From positions 6,300,408 to 6,364,407 of the forward strand of contig OZ026842.1 in assembly GCA_964023205.1 (NCBI GenBank): a DNA stretch of 64,000 bases, read 5' to 3'. The translations under genes were made by a program, and so were the position numbers. Positions within the stretch are counted from its first letter, which is position 1, and each line of letters starts with the position of its first letter. This document shows positions 24,256 through 36,000 of the stretch, piece after piece. Source of the stretch: Lutraria lutraria. Taxonomy: Eukaryota; Mollusca; Bivalvia; Venerida; Mactridae. The notes beneath the pieces were generated by a model. That model was not told where the DNA came from, did not search any database, and worked only from the letters and a program-made list of their open reading frames with translations.

Positions 24256-24905
24256 TCACCTGAGAATAAAGGTGCTATACTTAATGACCAGGTAATATAG
24301 TTTCCATCGTATAACCCATTTTTACGTAGATTTTGAGATCAAAACCAACAATGAAGGTATAATACTGTTAAACAAGCTAAAACGTAGCAAATCCAAGGGC
24401 CCATAACTCTTGAAGTTGAAGTCCGATTCCACCCATAACTACATTTTTCCAAGACCGTAAGGTCATACACATTCATTGTAAATAAGATTAGGATCGGTGA
24501 ATAAATGAAGGCGCTAGAGTGTAAACAAGCTAAAATATAGCAAATTTTCTAAGTCAAGGGCCTATAACTCTTGGAAGTTCTGGTCCGATTGCGCCCATAA
24601 TCGAACTTGTCCAAGATCTTTTGGTTATTTACATTTACTGAAAATATTATTAGGATTGGTGAATAAATGAAGGCGCTAGAGTGTAAACAAGCTAAATATA
24701 GCAAATATTCTAAATCAAGGGCCCATAACTCTAGAAGTTATTGTCCGATTATGCCCATAATTGAACTTAGCCGAGACATTGTGGCCATATACATTGTGAG
24801 CAAGTTTAATTACTATTGGTTAAAAGCTGTGGATGCTAGAGTGTATCAAACTAATTGTGGCCGCATGCCGGACATTCATAGATCCTAAAAGCTCACCTGA
24901 TGAAT
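24256..24905. mobile_element. composite dispersed repeat with gctcacctga ends
   Basis: Begins CGCTCACCTGAGAATAAAGG and ends AAAGCTCACCTGATGAATCAG. Three internal units of about 150 bp carry AAGGCGCTAGAGTGTAAACAA and AGGGCCCATAACTC. A closely related copy is at 55738-56417, and a partial one at 59811-60042. Confidence 0.7.
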
Positions 24906-25636
24906 CAGAGTTGTATTTGCCAAAAAACAAAGGCACATTTCTGTCTGACGATACTGGTCAACTTACCAAAGTGTATCTAGTGTCACATCTAGTGATTCTA
25001 TCATCAATCCTAGACTCACTGAGCCTCCTCAAATAAGGGATCAACTTCAAATATAAATCTCCTCACCTCCTCGACACTCACAAGCCATTACTGTAACAGC
25101 ATGACCATCGATTTACTGTAAATATAATTTATATATTATAAATGAATTAGTATTTTGTCTTAACCAAAAGCCCTGCTGAAATATAATATACAAATAAATA
25201 CCTTTCAGAGTTAAGGAATAACGGTCCACACTCCACAGAAGATTTATATTTAATAAGTCCAAAAGGAGGCAAACAAGTTACCAGAATTTAACTTTGTAGT
25301 CATCAATGTTATGGAACAATTCAATTCGAAAGCAAACACTTCGAGAGATCATCAGCTACCAATATGAATATTTAATTATGAAGTGCCGAAATAGTACCAA
25401 AACCCCCTAATGCCAGAGAAATTCTATAATTTCAACCAGATTTCTAGACAAGGGAATTTCAAGCTGAGGTCCATGGCTCGACAAATCTGCTTGTGACTAC
25501 ATGTAAAAATTGACTTGGGACAAGCTGAAGTTGCTACTTCTAAGCAACTAGGTGCATAAAAAAATTGTCCAGTCCTGAGGTCATTATAAGCAAAACTGTG
25601 AACAACTAACTTGTTGGTATTGACAATTTTGTTACT

Positions 25637-25890
25637 TTTGTTTGTTTGTTTGTTTGTTTGAGTTTTACGCCCCTTTTCCACAGTCAGAGTTGTATGAGGC
25701 TGACAGTTCACCTAACCATAGTTCCTGGGAAGAACCAGTGCTAGACCCCAATCCTCCGTAAGCAACAGTTACTGCCTACTTTCTCACATAAAGAGACATG
25801 GTCAGTAGCTGGGCTAGAACCCATGACCCTCTATCAGTGAAAGGTTACAGTGATTTGAAGTCAGCGACCTTAACCACTCGACCACGGAGG
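25637..25890 (-). mobile_element. tRNA-derived SINE, 'cacggagg' family
   Basis: Head on the minus strand CCTCCGTGGTCGAGTGGTTA; the tail carries a (TTTG)n run (25637-25660). The 97-residue plus-strand frame starting at 25798 lies partly in it and is spurious. Confidence 0.75.
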
Positions 25891-28800
25891 TGGATAAAAT
25901 TTTGTTTCAGCAAAAAATATCCAAACTTACCTGATTTAGTTCACTCTGACCTAAGTCCAACTCCAAGGTCAGACACTTCAGTAACCATCTGTAAGAACAT
26001 CCAAGGATCCAGAGAATCACATGGTCTTTATCAAGCTGCGGAAAACAAACAGAGTCAAGATAAGTACAGGCTGCTCAGTACTGCTCATTAGATCACAAAC
26101 TTGGGGGTCAAAATTGACCCTTATCTGATAAAAAATTGAAGAGTCAACAAAATTCCCCACTTAAAGAAATAGTAAATTTGACCCTTCTGGAACAAATTCT
26201 CAGAAGCTTTATTTTGCTAATTTCAAGAGTCAGAATGCCTTTTAAAGGATCAAATGAGACTTATACAAGAACTTATAAAAAAGTTATTCATAACCAATAG
26301 ATTAACATGAATATTAAAGACGGAAATCACTTTGTTTCTTTGGTTCATAAAAACAGATTTATTGCCATTATTTACAATTTTAGTTAGCTTAGATGAAGAT
26401 TTTCGTCTTAAATATGCATAAATGCAATTACATGTATTTCAATTCAACTATAAGAACACTGTACAAGGATGTAATGAAAATGAGAACAATACACTGGAAT
26501 GAGTAAAATTCATCATTTTAAGAACATTTGAAACACATATTGAATCTTTTCATGAAGTAAATAAAGGGTCATCAGAAAATTAGAACATCACACTAACAGT
26601 GTGTCAATCTCCACATTTTCAAAGCAGAATGAATTGATTTCAACACGGATATGATAACTTAAGCAAGATTTCATATGTTTTAGCCTTTTTGTTTTTTTCC
26701 ACTGGTGACATCTGGCGACTTTTCAATCTTTAACAGTGGAGACACCAGGTGTACACTTGGCTTAAACCACTGACCTTTTTATCATAAGCCAGCTGGACTG
26801 TTTCCTTGAAAGTAAAATTTGGTCCCAGATGTAATTCAAACTCAAAGCCTAATAGGGGCCTAGTGAGGGACCAAAACCACACTATCAAAAAGGCCCTTAG
26901 TCATATTATAAGATCGGTTAAATGATATGTTTCAAAACAGTTAATTCCATTTTCCATTTTTCAGCTCAAGATGCAAAATAGCTAGTAAGTGTCAGCAAGA
27001 TGTTACGATGCCAACGTACACACACCATACATGTGATTTACTGATATTATGACATGAGGGAAAAAATACTATCGTATTTCCACATTAACTGAATTTCACC
27101 AATGTTAGATCAGTCCATCAATTATTTAGTACATTTCAACTTCACCCTTTCGTGACCTATTTAAACCTGATGTCCTCTTCATTACTGTTCATCCTTGACC
27201 CTGTTTTCACTTCATTCATTCAAAATCCACTTTCAATGATTTCTTCCTAGTCTTCTTTCGGTAGAAATTTCATAAGCAAAATTCTTTCCTCTTAAATCAA
27301 GTATTCTCTTAACAACAAACTAGTGCATGCTGCTGACAACTGTTAAATTTAGGGGCAAGAGGAAAGTAAAATCAACAACATACAAAAAGCAGCAACAGTT
27401 TCAAATTCAAAATAAAATGCTTCAAGTTGTACACAGAAACTAAGCAAAAATGTTCAAATCTGTGCACCATATGAGTGTCGATGCTTTTTTTATACATGTA
27501 GAGAAGTAATAGTTTCCTATAAATGGCGAGCTTTCAATTCTAGACACTAAAAGACACAAAATCAAGGTGTTCATTGCGTCATTTCATTCAAGATGCAAAA
27601 CAGAAATGAGTGTGTATGTAAGTGTCTGTTGAAATTTCAGATACATAGGCTCATTCTTTTCTAGCAGACTTTCTGATGTTGTAACAGAATGGAACATAAA
27701 CAGTTCAAACTAAAATCAAACAACTTCATGCTAAAGTTCTAACTACATAGGACATTCAAGGTTGCCAAGTATTCATTAAAAATAATATCGCAGCCAATTA
27801 CAAGAATCTAACAAGAGCGCCACAAGTTTAGCCAACGCTCGTCTGTTCACTGCCTCATTGAGATATATCCACTTATCTAGGTTTCACATTGCTACCGAGT
27901 TATGAACTAAATAAAAGTTTTAGCCGACGCTGACAGACGACACAGTGATCACAATAGCTTGACCTAATATTGATATATTTTATCATTTCCAAAAGAAAAC
28001 ATAAGAGTTGATCATGTCAAATACAAATTTTTCAACAGCAAGTAACATGACAAGTTTTTGTCATTAAAAATTATCAATAATGAAACTATTAAAAAATCCA
28101 TTAAAGTAGGCATAACTCCTCTAACTCTTTATACTGGCAACCCTGATATCATTTAATACTTACAGAGCAGATTCATAGTTTTTTCACTTGTCCATTCTAT
28201 GTGGTAGTCTATAATCCTTTGTCCATGTTTTTTTGCTGAATTGTCTTTCCATATTTTCCTTTTCTTACTATACTTGAGATACCGGTACATTTGAAAGATT
28301 TCAACATTTCGGTAACATCTGTGTTGTAATTTACCATTTAATCTCCCAATTCTAAATCAGATACGATGCTATTCCTAAAGTCAGCTCTTCTTCAAAAATT
28401 GTACAGACAAAATTAACGATTTTCCTAACTGGGCCAAATACTTTAAATTAAGGGTAAGAGATCTCATTTTAAATTCTATACAGAAGTGCAATATTCATCA
28501 TTCAATTTTCATCCGTTCAATGAAATTCCTTCAATTCATTTTGGTCAATGATATTTAAAGTTCCAGTTCACGATCACTAAAAAACAATATTGTCCTTCAG
28601 AAACCATCCAAAAGCCAGACTCACATTTTTGTTTGTTTGTTTCATTGGGTTTTACAGCCCTTTTCAAAAGTCAGGCCACCTAATGGCAGGGGCACAATAA
28701 TAACGATGGTATCCAAATTAATTCATTAACAAAAAAAAAATCTATTGATATTGTTTCAGACAATCAGGCTTCATCACAAGACACCAATCGAGTACTTTGT

Positions 28801-29745
28801 AAATATTTGTATTTAAACTAGAAATACGTTCATATGACACAGATGCCCCCACTCTATTATTCCCCCCCACTCTATTATTCTGGTTATGGTACACCATGTG
28901 TGACAATATTTTCATATACATATATATGTAATACCAAAATACAAATTCAAGGGCAGGTAACTCCAGAGTATTCAGCCTGTAAGAGAGTTAAAACCCTTTA
29001 TGCACAACTTCATATGCTGATAAACTTCCTGTACAATTTCACTGCATCAAATTCTTTTCGAGACATGTGTGACGCGAGATTTTCGGACGGAAGGATGAAA
29101 TGACGGAAAAGGATTAACCTATATGACCCCCCAACTTTCAGAGTGAGAGCAATCAAAAAATGGATTAATCTTCATTGCAGCAGAAAACTAGTACCCAACT
29201 TCAATACATATTCAGAATTTCAAATATTTTCAACATAAAATCAAACATAATATGATTTTGTTTTAGTCATTTTCTTTTAAAATTAACATTTATAGGGATG
29301 TACATTATCTTTGACACTAAGAAATCTTGGCTCTGTAACAGTTAAGGTAAAATCAACCAACAACTACCATATAAGATTTCAGCGATCCGCTTGACCTTAT
29401 TTCATTACAAACAATATAATACCAGTTTTTTTCCAATTCATTTAATATACAAATTAAGACAACATTCAAATCATAAAAGCAATCATTCTTATTGCCGGTT
29501 TATAAAAGTCAATATGGTACAAAAAAATGATAAAACACGAACGTTTTGGCAGTAACCTGAACTAAATGTTAACTACCTCTCTGCGAATCCTTCATTTTAA
29601 GTATTTCAATCACTGATGCAGCAAGCACTGATAAAATACTATTTGTCTCTATTGACTTATCCATGTCTTGGAAACAATCATACAAGAATTATAACTATTT
29701 CAATGAACACGTTACGTCAGCCATATAGCTACCAAATTTATTTTT

Positions 29746-30077
29746 TCATCGTCTAAAAGTTTGAGGCCCTCCTCGACCTCCGTCCCTAGGTGGTCCCCTT
29801 GGCGGGCCTCTATGTGCATCTCTGGATGACATGTCACGAGACATGCCTCGTTGTGGTCCGTCACGCGATGCCATTCCTCTGGGCGGCATATCATCAGGGC
29901 GTGACCTTTTCATAGGGGGCGCTCCTCTGGAATCGTAGGCCCCCGGTCTTCTTGCACCAGGACTGTAATCTCTGGTACGCTCCCTGTCTAGTTCGCGACC
30001 CATGGGCATTCCTCGGGGTGGACTGTAAGCTGATCTACTTTGGGCAATAGGGGATCTTGACCTTGGAGGTGGGGAAC
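29746..30077 (-). CDS. RBMX: RBMX-like terminal coding exon 10
   Basis: Acceptor attctag before 30077; TGA at 29748-29746. Encodes SPPPRSRSPIAQSRS, a RGMPMGRELDRERTRDY segment, KRSRPDDMPPRG and the RG-rich end GGRGGPQTFRR. The open frame extends past the acceptor into the intron, but that part lacks RG/SR composition. An AATAAA follows the stop immediately (29742-29737). Confidence 0.9.
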
Positions 30078-33000
30078 CTAGAATTTCAAACTTTGTCAAC
30101 TTTTTTCTATTCAGAATCATCATATTTGAAAGCAAATAAACTATAATACATTTCATCCATTCGAAAATCTAAAGTAATAACATAATGCTGTATACACCAG
30201 TTTCAGATATCTGGACGTAGTTATTCCAAAAAAAATTTCATAACTTAGTATTGTTCCTCCAGTTTTATCGATAAAGGTTTATTCGAGAACAAAAGAAGCA
30301 CTACATAGGATGCCTATCAGGTACATATTTATATGACCACCAGAATACGGTATCAAAAACTTTAGGGCATTTTTTTTTTATTTTTCAATAAAAGCCCTAT
30401 ACTTCCATGTTTACTTACAAATTTAGTGGTGTAAATGTCTACCGATAAAAATCCAAACCTTTCATTAACATAACCATGCTGATACGGATAAAAAGAATAC
30501 ACCCAATAATTTCAATTATTTATACCCCCCCACACCACTGACAAAACACAACTGCCAACCTTTTTAAACTAATTCATTCATAAATGACTCCACCATTAAT
30601 TTGATCAATTTTTACTCTTACTATATATTTCAAACGTGCCATCTATTCAACCATACTAAGAATGTCTTTCCCAGTGCTGTATAACCATATTTCAATACAT
30701 TTGTATCTTCTGTTTGACATTAGATATCAAATTTCAATAAAACGTCAATTCTTCCCTTTGTTTCAATTCAAGAACATGAAATTATGCCATGTTGACAATT
30801 GATTCAGACAGACACTTGTTGGAGAACATCAATTATAATTTTTTTCATCATCCATTTTAAATTTGTTCAACCGTTGTAAAGAATGAATATCACAGTGCTG
30901 TACCTCCAATCTTGTTAAATAGACAACAGTTTTTTTTTTTTCACTGGAGTTAAATGTCGCCTCAACAGCTTGGGTCATTTTCCGAAGAACACACCTAGGT
31001 AGAACCACTCACCTTCCATCGTCTAGCTAGATAGCTTCTTCACAATATAAAACTAGTGATTACTGGACGGAAACCTTAACCACTGAGCCAAACAGGCCGC
31101 CTCTAAATATACTTTAACCTTAGGGATGTCAAAATAACCAAATTAAATGCTGAAAATCATATGCGGCCAACCATTTTTGCCAAACAAGAGGCCTTCAAGC
31201 ACATTGTTTCCATGTTTAACTCAGTTTGTACTAAAGAAAACACTTCAGAGCAGATTAAATTGACCATAACTTTGCCACTTCTTGAGATATTTTCATCATA
31301 ACTTTTATTTTGCTCAGAAATCATAGCTCTTTCAGGACATATAAACCGAAATACTGTCACCCCTGTTTAAACTTGTAATAAAAATTAGCCCATTACAGGT
31401 AATTTTACTTAATTTAAAGATGAAATAAAGAAATTTAATTTCAACCTGTCACATAAAGAAAATTATTACTTATTAGATTACAGATTATTTCAGATCAGGA
31501 AAGCAAATACAAACCAGTCTGCTTATCGTACTCGGGGATTTCACACAAAACTAATCTTCCCGTTTTTCATAGCAGCACTTTCATACTAAACAGGTTATAT
31601 TTAAGCATCACAGATCACAAGTCATGATAAAATATGCAAATAATTAAGATTTAAAATTGATCTGAGAATTTGTAATATACATTATTAAGAGCATAGTCTT
31701 TAAAATTCCAGCGTTTAAATCAATTTCATCAATTTTTCAACACGATCCTGGAATGCTTTCTTCAACAATTGCTTTTCAAAAGTTTTCATTCCACCAGTCA
31801 CATTTCAATATAATTTTCAAAATATTGCAGTAAATCCTTGATTGTTTGAGCAGGCAGTTGAGCACAGATATTTCACATTAGATTTACCAATTTTTCTTCC
31901 TGAAATTATATTTCTCATTCCTTCACTGAATGTGACGCAAGTTCAACATTTCTCTTGTCCCAATAATAAGTTTTCAAATTCAACATCAAACAGAATTCAC
32001 TAACAAGGATGTGTTAAAAGGTTGGCAGTCATGTATAATATTACACAACAACTTAATTTCCTAGGTAACACCCGTAGACAATAACTGAAGACAAAAACTA
32101 ATTTTTCACGAAATATTTACAATGCAAAAAGTTTTTATAAGGAGGTGTTAAAAAGTTCATTTTGACGTAAAAAAATGATTATAATCCAATGTAATTGTTT
32201 GTATATGAAAACTAAATATTCATCTTGAATTGATGTACATAATCCGGTGACAATCATGATTCCAATAAAGGTATATAACCATATCCTTCTATCCAAAATA
32301 CGTTTTTTTTGACACCAATTTAGCAGCATTTTCTTTCATGTATTCAAATATATAACTCTACAGTTTGTGTAGACAAACCATGAGTAAAAATTCATTCTGT
32401 GTACCATCATTATAAACGTATTTCAATGTTGTATGAATGCAGTAAATCATTTTCCAGATCAACTGGTATTCAACAGCCTTCATGATAAAAACTTCTTTAA
32501 GCACTGGATATTCGGTCCAGTGAAAATGAAAACTTCACCGGAGCAAATGAATTTTAGTGGACCAAAGAAAGTACACACAAAATTTCATACGGTATATACA
32601 AAATTTGACTATTTTTCGAGAATGATTATAAAACTATGTCTTTTTTTCTGAAATATGAAAATCATATTATCACTGTATAAATTTACTGGACCCAACGGAC
32701 CACTGACCTTTTCAAATTCACTGGACTGATGGCTATTTAGATGGATTCAGTCCTCGGTCCGGGGCTAAATTCGATGACTGATTCAACCTCGATGTAAGAG
32801 ATCAGTTGTTCATAGTAATATAATTATGTAGTACAATTACTCAACAGACATACCGAACATTTTCTTATTGCCTCCAATTCCTTTCAAGTCAGAACAGATG
32901 GAAAGATGTTTTATTTTAAGTAGAACTTTTCACAGGGAGCAATATTTCTATTATACGGAGAAGCAACCGTGATATCAACATTACCTCCATTTCATATCAA

Positions 33001-36000
33001 AGAATGTTAATATATATCTATTATTGGAACATCACAAACCCATCATATTACAAAGGCATAAGGTCCCTCTATTATATAGCTCATTCACCTTGACACAACT
33101 TCGTTTTATACTGATAAATCAACCATCAACCCAGTCTCAGGAGTGCAGAGAATAAGAAAGTACAGTACAACCTCTCCAGAGTGACCCTCTCTTGAGCAAC
33201 ATCCTCCCTTCNNNNNNNNNNNNNNNNNNNNNNNNNNNNNNNNNNNNNNNNNNNNNNNNNNNNNNNNNNNNNNNNNNNNNNNNNNNNNNNNNNNNNNNNN
33301 NNNNNNNNNNNNNNNNNNNNNNNNNNNNNNNNNNNNNNNNNNNNNNNNNNNNNNNNNNNNNNNNNNNNNNNNNNNNNNNNNNNNNNNNNNNNNNNNNNNN
33401 NNNNNNNNNNNTGACTATTTCTTTGAAAACAGACGAGCTAAAAATGTTCGTTTTTGCTGACATGATCTAAGGAGGTATGTTTTATAGACCTTTGAAATAC
33501 TTTGAAAAGGTAAAAAAAGTGAAAGTGGGTGTACAATTTCTCTGGCCTAATAAAAAGTCCAGCATCACAGAAAAAAATTAATGTAGGTCAGGTAACCAGG
33601 CAGTTTTCAAACAGTTGTGCCCAAAACTAAAAAGACTTAAGACTCCAAATCAAGACACATTTTTTCCGTCAATTATAAGAAAGCTTTAAGATTTCTAATC
33701 ACTACTTTATTAATTACATAATGAAGTATAAAAAAACATCGAAAATTGATGTTTGTGAATTAACTTTGCTAAAAGAGTTATACCGATCTATGTCGATCAA
33801 TATGTAACAATTAGGCCTAGTAACAATATATCATTTCAAACTTGTTTGACATACCTCGGTAGGGATCGTAACTGTCTCTAGATGCATTCTGTCATACTCT
33901 CTACTGACTGGACGAGAAGTTTCTCTGGAGAAAAAGCACAAAAAGTTACAAATACTTTTATAGCGTTGCTTAATAAATACAGGATATGTTTTACTATCAA
34001 ATCTCTTGGTAATACTAACCATTCAACATGTGTGATATCTATAAAACAAAGCTTCCAATCCAAGTATTTTCTGTGATATCAACAACTCAATAAGTGATAT
34101 CAGCCTTCTGGTATAAAATTTGGAGTGATATACATGTTTCTTATACACATATTTCTATAAAGATGATGACATCACAAATTTGAATTTCTGATATCATTGA
34201 TATTGATGATAAATTAATGACAAATAATTGGTGATGTCATCCTTTTGACATGCTGACATGGTATGATGTCATAACAAAAGGAGCTAAAACAGTAGGAACA
34301 AACACTTCTTATAGACAGATTTCAAGCCTCAGAAATGTGTACAAAGCCACCACTGATAAAGATCTAACTGGGGTATTAGTAGGCAAAGTTTTATTGAAAC
34401 AAGTTCTTCTACACCATTTTATCCTAACCAGTCGCATTATTCACTCTAGTTTCAGTGGGTTTTTCATAGACATTTGAGTCATACACAGCAGTTGATTATC
34501 TAACCAGTTTTTCCTGGACTGTATTCTAACCAGTACTAGCTTAACCTTACAAAAAGAGCCAGCAACTTCTAATCACATGAAGGAAAATCGACATTTTTGT
34601 CAAATTTTCAGAGGGGTTGAACTGCTACGACTGGAATTCAAACTAGGATTGCCGGGTTACAAGTCACTAACCACCACATCATGGCGCCAACTGGTTAGAG
34701 ATTTATAGGGCTGCGGGATTGGTCCAGTGGTTAGTGTTCTAGATTTGTGACCAAGCAATCCCGGTTCACTTCCCAGTTGCGGCAGTTCATACCCTTCCAC
34801 GAAAATTCGACACCAATGTTAATTTTTCTCCAAATGTGGGGAAGATGCCAGTTTCTTGTACAAGGGTAAGTAAAATTAAGTCCAGGAAAACTTGTAAGGT
34901 GAATTGCCGCAGTATATATAACTCAATTTTTCTAAAATGTCATTAAACCCCAACAAATAAATAGAGATTACTAGTAGCAAATTTGACATAATGCTACTTT
35001 TTGACTTCTTTGATATACCTTGAAGACATGTACTCCCTGGAGGAGTCTCTGGACGTAACAAAGTCTCTGGAATCTCTTGATGTAATATATTCATCTCTTC
35101 TACTAGTGTATAGATCTCTTGATGTTGTGTATGAATCCCTGGGTGTATCGTAACTGCTTCTACTTGACACAGCCATATCTCTACTAGACATATAATCCCT
35201 GTTAATATACAAACTAGGATTGCTACATCACACAAAACACTTTAACAAGTCTTAAAGTTTATTTTGAAACTGGAGTCAAATTTTGACCAGGCTTATCCAC
35301 ACTTTGACTTTACATAAATGTTTTACACATATGACCAACAATATATTTTGGTCCTTACCTTTGCACAAAAACTGGGACTTGTTAAAATTAATGTGGAGAA
35401 TAAGGGACTGCGTGCTTGTTCTTTTTTAGCAAGATAAATCTAACATTTTACTTAAACTCATCTACTTAATATACAATATTCCAAGATGGTTATGTTTCAG
35501 ACAAGGTTCTAAGACATGTACGTATGACACAATATATGTGAAACCATAAACTCTGTAAACATGTGATATAAAATTCCTACCTGGATGTTGTTCGTTCCCT
35601 GGGTGGGGAATAGTCCCGTGAAGACATACCATAATCTCTGTAAGATGATACAGGCTCTCTGAAATACAAATAAACAAAATGCATGATATTAACAAAATTC
35701 TTCTCAGGGGCCTATGTTATATCAGTAAACCTAATGCAGTTTTTTCCGAAGAGGGGAAGAAGCCAGGCACTGGTGAGAGGGGAAAAAATACACGAATAAG
35801 CTTCATTTTGGGAATTATATTTACAATGCAAATAGAGGAAATATACTTTATTTATTTAGGGGGAAAATACAGCTTATTCTCCAAAGGGAAGACGCTGATT
35901 ATCAGTGTCCATTTATTCGCATAAAAAAACCTGTAAAGATTTGAAAAACAAATTTCATAAGATTATGCAAAGTCTAAATAAGTAGTGACAATAAAACATG

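Larger units (their letters stand above)
22795..29745. other. non-genic interval downstream of the RBMX-like gene
   Basis: It contains two cacggagg SINEs, one gctcacctga composite repeat, a fragment of the same SINE tail near 28628-28690 and a 'cacaagt..gcctcattgagat' repeat at about 27820-27960. I see no splice-supported gene. The stretch nearest 29745 may be 3' UTR of the minus-strand gene. Confidence 0.4.

Noticed and set aside
25798..26091. 97-residue plus-strand frame
   Set aside because: Starts inside a cacggagg SINE on its antisense strand; the remainder shows no domain.
28834..29103. 89-residue plus-strand frame
   Set aside because: Contains a short direct repeat (CACTCTATTATTC) and shared repeat sequence; no splice context.
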